A stretch of 64,000 nucleotides of DNA. It comes from Stromatinia cepivora. Its lineage: Eukaryota > Ascomycota > Leotiomycetes > Helotiales > Sclerotiniaceae. Below are positions 24,762 through 36,580 of the stretch, one piece after another. A program made the translations under genes and the position numbers. The first letter of the stretch is position 1. Every line of letters begins with the position of its first letter. Location of the stretch: contig RCTD01000020.1 of the NCBI GenBank assembly GCA_014898415.1, positions 62,001 through 126,000 on the forward strand, written 5' to 3'. A model generated the notes under the pieces. It was not told where the DNA came from. It did no database searches and saw only the letters and a list, made by a program, of their open reading frames with translations.

Positions 24762-27700
24762 ATATAAAGATCAATATTCATTCTTTTTAATTAATAAAAC
24801 ATTTTCTTGATTTTCTAATACTAAGATTTGTACCAAATTCGATATTCGTTAAACTTTCTATTATATAAAAATAAATTCTACTTTAAAAGAATATATTATT
24901 TTTCGAACTCGATATGGATTATATAAATACAAAATCGTATTATTCAGATTAACAAATAATCTTACAATTTATCAATATTATATAAATAATATTCTATTCG
25001 ATTATTTAAACATTTTTTGTATAATATATTTCAACAATATTCTAATTTATTCTGAAAACGAAAAAAAGTATCAGATTTATATCAAACTAATTTTCGAACA
25101 ATTAGAAACTATTAATCTATAAATAGATCTCAAGAAATACAAATTCAATATTATATATATTAAGTATTTAGATATTATTATTTTTATAAAAAAAATAAAA
25201 ATAAATCCTGAAAAGATTAAAGTAATTGAAAATTGAATCTTTTCGATAATAATAAAAGGGATTTAATTATTCTTTAATTTTTGTAACTTTTATTAATAGT
25301 TTATTAAGGATTATAATATAATAACAAAACCTTTCAAAAAATTTATTAGAATAAATATTAAATTCGTATTCAATATTTTGAAGAAAAAGCTCATCTCCAT
25401 TTCGCTTTTACAATATTATAATTATCGATTCCCCTATATAATCGAAACAAATACTTCCGATAAAATAATTGCTAATATATTATTATTATAATATAATAAA
25501 GATTGATTATCTATAATTTATTTCTTCAAAATTATAATTGCTATTAAATTGAATTACAAAATTCACAAGAAAGAAATACTATTAATCATTCAATCTTTCA
25601 ATTATTAAAAAACAGAATTTGCTGATTCATTATATAAAATCAAGATTTATATCGATTATAAAGCTCTTGAATATTTTATAACTATTAAGATTCTTAATAT
25701 TTGATAAATTTATTGAATAGAAATATTAATCGATTATAATTTCATTATTATATATCGTTTTGAAAAAAATAACTCTTTTGTTAATATTTTAATTTATCAA
25801 ATCAACAAATTGGATTTTCAGAATTATATTAAAAAAAAGAATCATTTTTAATAGTTTATTAAAAATAATCAAATTAATATCGAAATTATAAAAAAAGTTT
25901 TACAAAAATATTATTCAAACGAAATAATAATTATTAATATCGATTTGAATGAAATCATTCTTCGATTCGATATAATTAATTATATTATTGAAATAAATAA
26001 AATTATAAATAATTTGCTAATATTTAGAATATAAATTATTAAAAGTTATAAATATATATTATTCTAAAATAATCTTTTACTTTATAATAATCGTTTAATA
26101 ATACCCAATATTAATAATCTTTGAATCTATTTGATTCGTAAAATTTATAATTCCGTTTCCATTATTTATTTTGATATAAACAAAACCTATCTTTTATTAT
26201 TTCAACAATATTATTGATCTAGAATATACAATATTATAACCAGATATATATATAATTGTTATATTTACAAATGCAATTCTATTCTATACAATTGTATTCC
26301 TGATTTATTGTATCCATTTCTGATTCTTATTCGAGTATAGTAATATATTATTATAAATTATTATAGTTTTAATAAAAATAAATATAAATACGATAATATT
26401 CTAATCATCATTGATCAATTAACAAAACAAGTTATCTTTATATCTTATTATAAATCAATCGATATTCGAATTTAAATATAATTATATTTCTATTATATAT
26501 ATTAATATTATAATCCCTTTGAAATTATAGTATCAGATTGTAATCCTCAATTCATATCATAATTCTGGAAGAAACTCAATCAAATCCTAGAAACCGATTT
26601 CAAACTATTCATTATTTATTATCTTCAAATCAATAATCAAATTGAGATTTATAATCAATACTTTTAATAACAATTGAAATCGTTTATTAATTATTATCAA
26701 AACGATTGATTAGAGTTTTTATTTATAATAGATTATATATAATTTATTTTTCTATATAACTCTTTAAAAGGATTTATATTCTACGAAATCTTATATAAAT
26801 ATATATTGAAGTATATATAGAAATAAAAGGAAGATATTAATAAATTAATAGATAATATAAATATATATAATATCTATATATATATAAAATATAATAAATT
26901 GGTTTTTATATAAATAAATAAAAATCTATTATATATTCAAATCAAAATATCAAAATCTATAAACATTTATTAATATAAAATTGATTTCGATATCAAAGAT
27001 TATATATAATTCAATATAAAGAATTATTTTATTTAAAGATTATCCAAGAAACTAGATTTTTCGGTTTAAGGAAAATTCAAAATCATTGATTATTCTAAAA
27101 GCTTTTTCAAATTCGAATTCCTGATTACAATAAAAATTCAATCTATTTTCCTTCTAAATTAATTATATAAAGTATACAATAATCCTTTTTTTAATCAAAT
27201 ATTTGAATTATTTTCGTTTATTAATATAACTAATAATTCAGAATAAAAAATGAAAAAGATCCTAACAATAAAGAAAATACAAAAAACCCTATTATATAGA
27301 ATCTCATAACTTAATAACAATACTAATTTCATTTAATATTCTACTTTTAATCTTAAAATGTTTTTATATCTTTTATACAACTTTTATCTAATTAATTCAA
27401 TATTACTTAATCCTCCTAATCGATTATTTGATTAAATAAAGTTCTACAAAAAAGAAAAGGATAATTATAATTATATAAATAATAATTTATTTATAAAACC
27501 AAAAAAAGAAAAGTATTCTTCAATTCAACAAACTAGATATTATAATTTCATAATAATATATATATATACAATTACAAAAAGATCGAAAACCTATACAAAT
27601 TCAAAGAAATTTAATCGCATATATATAGGGTTTATATTCTATACAACAAATGAACTGCCACCATCTAAACAATATAAAAGCAATATATTAAAAAATTTAT

Positions 27701-28197
27701 ATCTACCATCATTTCAGAAATCATACAAAAAAAACATGAATATAGTAAAAACGAAATATAATATTACCCCTATCAATTTCGTTCAATTTGATTAATTTGA
27801 TCAATTTAATTAATTTGATCGATTAACTTAATCGATTTCAGAATTGATCATATTAATCATCCATTATCATTATATCATAATTCAACCCTCTCCTCTCTTC
27901 TATTAAAACTTTTTTCTTTCAAAATTCCTCAAATCAAAGAAAATATAAATCAATATTAATTTACTCAATTGATAAACGATTTAATTGATTTGATCAATTC
28001 ATTTGTCATTTTGATCAATTTGATCAATTAATTTAATCAATTTGATCAATTTCAAATAAATTGATCAAATCAATCAAAATGATTAATCTAATTGATTTAT
28101 AGCTCATAAACCTTCAGAAAATCTAATTTCAAATAAATTAACAATAGAATAAAGAAATAAAATATTCGAAAACAAATTTTTCCAAAAAGGAAAATAG
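24762..28197 (+). pseudogene. Chromovirus pol relic (RT, RNase H, integrase, chromodomain), copy B
   Basis: Read on the plus strand, this begins inside reverse transcriptase, with FRTRYGLYKYK, then a catalytic box now YFNN (25,027-25,038; both Asp codons changed to Asn codons by G>A) followed by ILIYSEN. The RNase H region follows. Next come an integrase zinc-finger-like segment (about 26,230-26,300) and an integrase core with DQLTKQVIFI and a VSDCNPQFIS segment (26,410-26,570). The C-terminal chromodomain lies at about 27,230-27,440, with KKIQKTLLYRIS followed by a segment corresponding to the usual W-YPA motif. The mutations are RIP-like and stops are frequent. The 5' part (gag, protease) is missing at 24,762, where the LTR of copy 1 abuts. 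This is a different family from copies 1 and 2, with a different LTR and a chromodomain. Confidence 0.8.
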
Positions 28198-28479
28198 TAT
28201 TACAAATCACGAATTATAAAAAGCTAATTATATAATATTTTTTATCTTTTATAATAACAAATAAACTAATTATCTATATATATATATTATGATTTATATG
28301 ATTTAATATAATAAAATAATGATCTTAATAATATATATATATAATTCTATAATCTATAAATAGATATTTGTATATATATATCTAATTGTTCTTTATAAAT
28401 CATAATTCTTCAATTATAGATTCTAAGGAACATAATTGACCCTGTTTATTCAGCTCTACTACGGCTCTTGTGCGTCACA
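28198..28479 (+). repeat. LTR of chromovirus family, copy B (3' LTR)
   Basis: A 282-bp segment following the chromodomain relic, matching the reverse complements of 115-402 and 29,919-30,209. It ends CTCTTGTGCGTCACA, and the last 30 bases are unusually GC-rich for this compartment. Exact ends are approximate. Confidence 0.75.
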
Positions 28480-29918
28480 GAAACGGTTTCGGGAATATAA
28501 AGATTCCAAAATTGGAATTGTTAGAGCTTTGAAGGAATTGTAAAAGATTTATAATAATTATCGATTTATAAATAATTGTAAAGATATTTTGTTTAATATA
28601 ATATTAATTTCGTTTTTGTAATGAAATTTCATTTTAATTTATTTTAATGAATATATTTATAAATTCTTTTATAGTTTTATAATCCTTAATAAATATTGTT
28701 ATCATTTACAAAAGAAAATCAGAGATCTTCTATTCGAAATCTTTGAATAAAATCTTATTATCGATGATTTTCATTTAAATAACAAATAATCTGAATTTCC
28801 TATACTATTTTAGGAAATTGCTATATTAAATTGTATTAAGTATAATCTATATCTTGTATTAAAAGCAAATATTATTGCTTTTAATCAGATTCCGATAAAT
28901 CGTTACAAACTATTTGATCAATTCGAATATAATAAATCGAAGTATTTATATATAAAAAATATAACAATATATTTATACTTCTGATTTTGTTTAATCGATT
29001 ATATATATAATATTATATTTTATTTTTAAATAATATAATATATAATTCGAATTGTTCTATAATTAATAATTGCTACAAATTAATTTTAGATTCAATATTA
29101 TTGTTAAATTTAATAATAAAATTTATAGATTTTGATATATATATATTCTGATATAAATTGTAACTAATATAAGAATATAATTTAAATTAATTAGATTGGT
29201 TTTTTGAATGAAAAAACCCTTAATTATTATATAGATTATCATTTCTTGAAGAAAAAGAAGAATTATTGAAAAGTTTTAAATGATTAAATCGTTTAATCAA
29301 AGTTTTCTTTCTTTGATTTCGAGATCTTCGGATTTGTTTGGGAAAAGATCTTTGATCTTTAATTAAAGGAATAAAAAGAATTCTAAATATTATTATTGAT
29401 TTGGATATCTATCTTAGTATTATTTAAAATTCAAAAAGAGATTATACTATTGTAGAACTCATTGTTATTATAATTTTTAATTATCGATTCTCCTTTTTCA
29501 AATTCATAATTATTATATAAAAATCTTGTAATTATAATAATGAATTAGAAAAAGCAATTGAATTGTTGGGAATATTGATTTTATATATTGGAATCTTTTC
29601 TTTATTAATCTTCTTTCTTTCAATAATAATATTATTAAAATTTATATTTATATTTTCTTCGAAGAATTGTTGAAATAATTGGAAAAAAGAAAAAAGTTTT
29701 TTAGAATAGATTTTCGAAGGTTCAAAATATATAAAGATGGAGTTTATTGTATTATAAAAGTAATAATATACTTTTAAAAAATTTGTATCTTTGTTAATTA
29801 AATCGGAATAAATCTTTTTTTTTTTAATGGAATATTTATAAAGATTCATTTAAGAAGGTATTATTAAAGTAAGATATTATTTGAAAGATTATTAGATAAT
29901 CAAATACTTATAATAAAT
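28480..29918 (-). pseudogene. Putative 5' internal part (leader, gag?) of a minus-strand chromovirus
   Basis: The stretch lies between the copy B LTR and the minus-oriented LTR at 29,919, which is in 5' LTR position for a minus-strand element. One open piece on the minus strand (29,849-29,532, 105 codons) is Lys/Ile/Asn-rich and may be what remains of gag, but no motif is visible. The rest is AT-rich with no frame. The assignment rests on position and orientation only. Confidence 0.35.
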
Positions 29919-30209
29919 TGTAGATAATATAATATATAAGAGTTATAATAAAGCTAAATAAACAAGATCAATTATATTTCTTAAAATCCATAATTGAAGA
30001 ATTATAATTTGTAAAGAACAATTAGATATATATATACAAATACTTATTTGTAGATTATAGAGCTATATATATATATTATTAGAGTTATTATTTTACTATA
30101 CTAAATCGTATGAATCGTAATGTATATATATAGATAATTAGCTCATCAATTGACATGGGAGATAAGAGGTATCATGTGATTAGCCTCCTGTGGATCGCGA
30201 TTCGTGATA
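29919..30209 (-). repeat. LTR of chromovirus family, copy C, at the edge of the AT-rich block
   Basis: A 291-bp LTR in the same orientation as 115-402. The left two thirds are AT-shifted. The right end (30,140-30,209) is GC-normal, including CTCCTGTGGATCGCGATTCG, and appears unmutated. It is either the 5' LTR of the minus element or a solo LTR. No clear target duplication was seen with the flanks available. Confidence 0.7.
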
Positions 30210-31750
30210 ATATATAACTCATCTTTGCAGGAAACTCATTTCTAGGGGTTCCCAATTGATTTTCTCTAGTATTGTATAATTTCGATGAGTTTTGATTTGT
30301 TTGTAATGTGCATAGCGCTTCGCAATGGTCTTTCCTGCGGAAACTCTTCCGATATATCCAATGCACTCGATTACTTGCCCCGTAACAAGAACTGGATCAC
30401 CTAAAGCTTCCGCAACTTTCAGGTGTTTTCGATGATCTCCGATGGTTTCTGATGGCCGTAAAACCTGACTGCGCTTCAATCCTCAATTTCACTGCAAATG
30501 GCATTGATGATTTCCGCACCACATTTGAAGTCTCCGCAACGTGTTAGCTCTCCATAGTAGCTTTAGATGCTATTTGAGTTTACCTCTCACTATCTTGGGT
30601 ATTCTGGCGGCTTTGAGACAATGAAATGAATTTTGAATGGCATCCTCAACTCCTAAAATTGACTGCGAATGACTTTCATTGTTCTACCACAGCTTCGTAT
30701 TGCACGATAAGATAACTTCACAAAAAAGAAGTACAAAACTACATTTTTCTATGCCTGAATTTTCTGACGAATCCAATGTAAGTTGAGGTAGTTGAGGTCT
30801 CTATCATTTAACCCGTGGTTATCAACCACTCCCTTCCCCAAAACCGGTCGAGACGATTTTGCGCAACTTAGACCTCCGCAGGAGGATAACTAAGTCAAAT
30901 ACACCACTGCACTACCGGAACTCATGCTTTTATCACAGCTCAATTTTTTTCCACTTTTGAGTTAATCATTTATCGCGGGAAATTCAGATCCCGAGATCCT
31001 GCTCGGATATCGTTTTGGTTAATATTGAGGGACTTTTTCTTTTGATTTAATTAGACCCTACAAGTCAGGCCACGCGATAGGAAGACCGAAAGATGTGAGC
31101 AATGCATGCGCGTTCTATTTATCAATATATTTCTATCCTCTACCCTACCTGACAAATCCACACAGACATTTTTCATACTCGAATAAGCATCAATCTATCA
31201 AAAGTATGTAAACCAAATGGAAAAGTCCTATGACCGAGATCTGTACGGCCCACAATTCGTTTCTCCCGCCCCCCGGGACGAATTTCGGAAGAAAGTGCCA
31301 TAAATTACGCTAGTAGAAGACAATCAATTCAAATGTTGGTTTGATTGTTGGGTTGTTGAGTTAAGCAAAGAACTGTATGTCGGAATGTAATTAGATGCAT
31401 TCAACTGGCAGGTGAGAATTTGTTTACACTTCCAACGTTTGGATAAATGAGCAAATGGAGGAGCTAGAATCTTTTCGGTGATAGTTTGCTAAGTTGGTTC
31501 AGGGTTGGATGCCTAAAACAGGCCAATGGGAAACAAATCTGGAAGATATTCCAACAATTACCATGTAGGCATTTAATTTCCAGTTACCCAATTGATGGAA
31601 AAGGTTGACAGGCTCGGTATTTATCGTATCTAACATCCGAAAATAATGTATTATAAGCTATCAAGCTATATCAAGGAAGATGATTACTTTTTTAACATTT
31701 TACCTCTCACTCTATCGCACACATGCAATAATACCACGTCTAGATACATT
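30210..31750. other. Intergenic, first normal-composition DNA
   Basis: Base composition becomes ordinary here. Short minus-strand open frames at 30,172-30,479 show no domain, overlap one another and run into the LTR, so I do not call a gene. No RNA gene or repeat is seen. Confidence 0.5.
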
Positions 31751-33142
31751 ATGTTTCTCCCCAATAGGCCATCTTCGAAAACACTCATCACATTTCTCAA
31801 TGATCATTCCGAGGTGGAATATCTTCGGTATCAATGATTGGATATCGGAAATGTTTTACGACTTATGGTCGTAACTAAAGCCCGCGCCCTGGAGCTGGCC
31901 GAGAAACCCCTCAAACTTTCTTGTTTTTGTTTTGCTGGCCTTCCAGACGGTACTCTCAATCGACCCCGAACTCAGCCGCCTGGATATGATGAACTCTTTC
32001 CAGATTGGGCAAGTCTTCGAGTACGTACCTATGTGGGAAATGGAAAGACAAATGCCAGCGTTATGTGTTTTGTGAAGGAGATAAGTCTTAACTTTCCATC
32101 TTGGAAACGAGATCCTCGATCCATGCTACAACAAACCTTAGATCGTGCAAAAAAAACATTAAGACTTCAATTCCTCGTGAGATTTGAGCTTGAGTTTCAC
32201 CTTACTCAGATCGATAGAGATAAGCCTATAAAACAGATAAATCAATTTTATAGTGCTACGATATTGAGAGACAGGACTGTCTACAAATTGCTAGAGGAAT
32301 GTATTCGATCCCTATTGGATGCTGGCATTGTAGCTACCCATTTCCTCAGTGAGGGTGGGCAAGGCATGTTCGAGATTCCAACTAGTCCATCCACTTAGAC
32401 CAATTGAAGCTGTTGATACCCTCGTGTATTGTAAAGAGGCTATGCAGACAATCGCTTTGAAAAATGGATTCCGCGCGACAGTTTTTCCGAAGCCAATAAT
32501 ATCATCTCCGACAGCTGTCGGAGCACATTTCCACTTTTCAATCGATAATGCAACACAAAAGGTGGCTGATAACTTCTTGGCCGGAATACTCGAACATCTT
32601 CCAGCCTTGTGTGCCTTTAGCATGCCAAATTTTGACAGCTGTCATCGAATAGGGCACAGGGGCACGACTGGTACTTGGGTTGGTTGGGGAGAAGAAGATA
32701 AGGATACCGCTATACGAAAAATATCTGGGAGAACTGGTTATTGGGAGATGAGATGTGCAGATCAGATGGCGAATATGTTTTATGTTCTGGCGGCGTGGAT
32801 CACAGCTGGATTCTGGGGGGTGAGGAATAAATCACCATTAAAGTGGAAGAGCCCCAAAAGTAAGTACTTCATGTCAGCTGAATTATATCCCATCTGACTT
32901 CGACAGGTTTCGTGGCAAAAATGACTCCAGAGGAAGTGGTGGAATTGAATTGGGACACAAAGCTTCCACTTTCACTTGTTGATGCTGTAGCAGCATTAGA
33001 AAAGACAGCAGGTGGTGATTCATTGAGTGAACTTGGAGAAGATTTCCTGCAAATCAATACCGGATTCAAGAAGTTGGAAGCTAAGCAGGCAGCAGAAATG
33101 ACGGAGAAAGAGAGGCTAGATATATTCACAGCAACCTTCTAG
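31751..33142 (+). pseudogene. Glutamine synthetase-like pseudogene
   Basis: Homologous to GlnA-type (class I-like) glutamine synthetases, the family that also forms the C-terminal half of FluG. Visible blocks: FPDWASLRV; RFELEFHL (metal-binding beta-strand); EGGQGMFEI; VGAHFHFSI (ATP/metal site); TGTWVGWGEE; KISGRTGYWEMRCAD (catalytic Arg region); KMTPEEV. The likely start is ATG 31,751, since LITFLNDHSEVEYLRYQ continues in frame. An in-frame TGA at 31,835-31,837 stands where the family has Trp, which fits a single G>A change. A one-base frameshift lies at about 32,375-32,385, between GMFEI and LVHPLRPIEAVD. A 47-bp intron at 32,860-32,906 (GTAAGT...ACAG) is intact, and the last exon reads to TAG 33,140-33,142. 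The two lesions make it a probable pseudogene; an assembly error could explain the frameshift but not both. Confidence 0.85.
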
Positions 33143-35458
33143 TCTAAAGGCGAGACTGCGAAATAAAGATACATGGAAGAGATAGCTTCAATCCAGGTAT
33201 CCTACCTCAAGAATGGCATAACACGTTCCATCTAATTTAATAGATCTCAATCCAAATCACGCAAAATGCCCCGTTGCAAATTTTAAAAGAGGATGGCAGC
33301 AGTAAGGAGCAAGGATTGGAATCCGTGTATTAGAAATAGCACAATAAATATGCGAAATGCAGATAACATCTTTGACCAAGAGTCCATTTATCTCCAAAGT
33401 TGGCCAACTTCTAAGACGGGCTGCAAAGGGAAGTATTTGGCCAAACCTGGAAAGTGAATCATCTCAGCGTCTTTAAAGTTCCCGCAGAATCCTAAAGTGC
33501 ACGAGAAACAAATTCCTGATGAACCTCATTCGAGCCAGATATGTGAATGCTGGTAGGTGCTGAAGGTAGAACAAGATTGTAAATGATAGAAATATGGAAA
33601 CTCTGGGTCGGTCTCACATTCTATGTCGAATGTGTTCCCCAAATCATTCCACAGCATTCCAACTACTATTAATATGTGGGCTTCTTGCCCGGTTGTATGT
33701 ATTGATAGTGACATTCCGACTGGTTCTGAGTCTTCAAACGGGGAAGTGCCGCGGATATTCTGCGTGACAGATTCGATGCCCGTCGACCACCTTCTTGTCG
33801 TCCTTGTGGATAGAACTACCTTGATTGATTCACCGCTATGGCGCCTACTCGTTGTCAAAACTTACTTGCTCCCCATGGCAGACCGCTGGCATCCCGCGAC
33901 TATTTGGCCATGCCCAAAATCCTCCCGTCCAAGCAATAAAATCTTTGCATAGGTTTGCCCTCACCGCAACGACCGTTATCAAGTAGTCCCAGCAAAGATA
34001 ATAAGCCTCGCAGATTGAAACAACGCGTTGTAGGTTATAGTTTACAGTAACGCGCTCAGATCCTTTTGGATGGCGCAAATCCGGTCCTTCATTACTTTGT
34101 GTTTCCTTCCGCGGACCCCGCGTGGTGAGCTCAATCGCCGTGAAATGTTCTTCGGTGGCGGGAAGTACCCTTCATCGCCGGCAGACTTCTTCTGCCAATC
34201 TGGCGGATTATATGTGCTAGGTAGACAGAGATTGAGAGTCTTGGTTAACCATCACTAACAGTAATCTTGCTGTGACATCCATTAATTGAGTCGCTCCGTC
34301 ATCTACTTGTGTGGTAGTCAGCTCAAAATCAATCACTCACCTTGTTTTCTCATTTGCAGCTTCCGTCCCTACATGAACTTCTCATTCTCATCTCTTCCCT
34401 GAAAACATGTTTCATAATAATCCGCATATGCTATGCAGGATTTCAGACACAGAAATGCTTATTCGTTCTTGTTCATTGAAAGTGTCGTAGTGAGTTGACA
34501 CTCCGCGATTGATGGTGGCGATTGATGGTGGATTGTGTAGGTAATCTTATTAACCACCAATTGAGAGCACGATCCATTAGGGTCCCATTGATTCCATCAC
34601 CCAGTCAGGTTATCTTCCCCTTGATTTCTATATTTACTCACGTTGGGCAGATGAAGCAAGAAATGAAGCTGGAGAATCTGCAGCCTTTTGGACATTAGAC
34701 ATTATTTTTGGTTTGAAACATCATGGTTTACTGCGAGATCGTCTGATGTTTTGACTGGTCGTCAATACGAATCCTAAACTTCTCCAAGAACAAGTTTGGG
34801 GCACGTTATGTTGCGAATCAGTTAATGAGATGCCTTCGGATGTACTTTTCGACTCTTAACTGTGATCGTCGCTAGAAAAAGCTTTCTTGGCGGGGAGATC
34901 GCGGGGGGCATTACTTAATTCTGTGATGGGGATGCAAACTTCGACGTTAAAGTCAGGCGTTAGACCAAAACATTGGTGAAAACAAGATTTGCCTACAAGA
35001 CTTTCCTAAAAAACTTGACTATCACCCAATCGAGAGATGCTTGCGGTTCTCGTCGTTGACCTTACCTTTGCGGTATTCTTTTGCCTTTCCCATCGTTTCA
35101 TGAGTCCGTACGCCCACCGTTGAACCATGGAGTGAGTGAGTGGTGGAGTAAAATGTCACCCAACCTTTGAACCAGTGTTTTTCATCAGTTTGCAACATCA
35201 TTAAGTTTATGTCGTCCAATTTAAAGTTTGTCTCATCCCTCTTGTTTCAACATCTGAAATTTCTTCACAGCGCGGGTCTACAAAATTATTATATTATCTC
35301 ACTCACGATACCAAACTTCTCATTTTCAATCTTCCAAACAATCATCACTTCTCTCAATTATACCAGCAGGCTGGTATCAGCCATAACGAAATTTGACCTT
35401 TCTTTCAAAGCCTTACACTCCTTTCCATTTTTCAAAAAGGAAATAAAAATTCGCCAAG
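33143..35458. other. Intergenic stretch with no supportable gene
   Basis: Several overlapping short frames occur on both strands between 33,520 and 34,260. On the minus strand, 34,078-33,526 could be joined through a GTAAGT donor near 33,868, but the implied intron (about 30 nt) is too short and no family is recognised. The last 300 bp before 35,459 are C/T-rich, as in fungal promoters and leaders. Confidence 0.4.
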
Positions 35459-36091
35459 ATGCCAACCTCAATCCAAAGCACTTTCTTTCTCTTCCTCTTG
35501 GCCAGTACCTCTATTCTCGCCAATCCCATACAACCTAAACCACCCACACTAGCCACTGAGCTTTATGGCTTATCGTCCCACCAAGTGATGAACATTGCCA
35601 ATGATGCTGCCAAGTCTCAAGCTTCTATTACAATGACCCGCGTTGCCATATCTACTGGAACAGCCACCCCGTGCTCTCCAGAAGTCCAAGCTCTCGCATC
35701 CGGAATCAATTCAAATATTGCAGACCAGCGTAAGGAGCAGGCAGCCGTAAAAGCTGTGGGGAAAATCCTTCAAGAAACACCCCTCAATTCCTCAATGTTT
35801 GACGCAGCAAAGTCCTCACTTTTGAAGTTTGTTAAGAAAGGAATTGCAATTCGAGAAAACAATCAAAAGATAACTCCGGCAGGAAATGCGGCAATACCTG
35901 GTCTGGCCACTGTCGCGATGGCGCAGCAGGAAGAATTTAATTTAACCATGAGCTTGACGGCAAGCGATCCCGCTGGGAGCAATGCAACGGTTGCAAAATT
36001 GAAGAAAGATTTTGCAGGTGGGATTGTGCAGAATATGAAGAACCTGGCGTCGGCCACTATAGGTTGCAAGATGCCCAGCCCTACAGCATGA
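35459..36091 (+). CDS. Small secreted protein, unknown family
   Basis: A 210-residue single-exon protein. The N-terminus is a convincing signal peptide: MPTSIQSTFFLFLLASTSILANP, with a hydrophobic core at residues 9-20 and a likely cleavage after Ala21. The mature part is Ala/Ser/Thr/Lys-rich with predicted helical character. It has only two cysteines, in TPCSP and near the C-terminus in GCKMP, which could form one disulfide. It also has possible N-glycosylation sites (NSS, NLT, NAT). No enzyme motif is visible. The start has a good context (GCCAAGATGCC) after a C/T- and A-rich leader. Small secreted proteins of this kind in plant-associated ascomycetes include candidate effectors, but nothing here proves that role. 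It resembles alanine-rich secreted or cell-wall-associated hypothetical proteins. Secretion is fairly sure; function is unknown. Confidence 0.75.
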   Translation: MPTSIQSTFFLFLLASTSILANPIQPKPPTLATELYGLSSHQVMNIANDAAKSQASITMTRVAISTGTATPCSPEVQALASGINSNIADQRKEQAAVKAVGKILQETPLNSSMFDAAKSSLLKFVKKGIAIRENNQKITPAGNAAIPGLATVAMAQQEEFNLTMSLTASDPAGSNATVAKLKKDFAGGIVQNMKNLASATIGCKMPSPTA

Positions 36092-36580
36092 TTTTGCGGA
36101 TGTAGGAGTGTTCGAGAGTAGTATAGTGATGCTGGGGTTCACGACGGATGAGTTTTCTTCAAGGAAATCTACGTTAGTAAGCATATGTTGGACGCTGATC
36201 GCTCTGAAATGTAACAGATGTATTATGTCTCCATACGAGAAATTTTATAATACATGTGGCAATATTCCTGGTAGTAATATCAAGCTTTCTCATCCACAAC
36301 CCATCAATTATCTCAACTTCCAACACGTCGTGAGATTGATACCAGGTGCCAATTGCAAGACTTCTTTTGTGCAAGTATTGATTGAAAACTAATGTAGTAC
36401 CATACCCATGTTTATTCTTTCTCAAAATTCTATCCTTCCAAATAGCCTCTCAAGACATACTTCTTGTCCATCTAACAGCATTTCACCTATGATAAAGTCT
36501 ATTTCTCGAGTCCTGCACATTTAACAACGTATACTGAGTAAATGTTCTCATGTTAGCGCATCCCATTCCATATTGATCTG
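36092..36580. other. Intergenic, between two convergent genes
   Basis: Probable shared 3' untranslated region of the secreted-protein gene (+) and the methyltransferase-like gene (-). Short frames on both strands have no recognisable content. Confidence 0.5.

Noticed and set aside
30172..30479. Overlapping minus-strand frames just right of the AT block
   Set aside because: No domain, two frames overlapping each other, and the lower end enters the LTR; likely chance.
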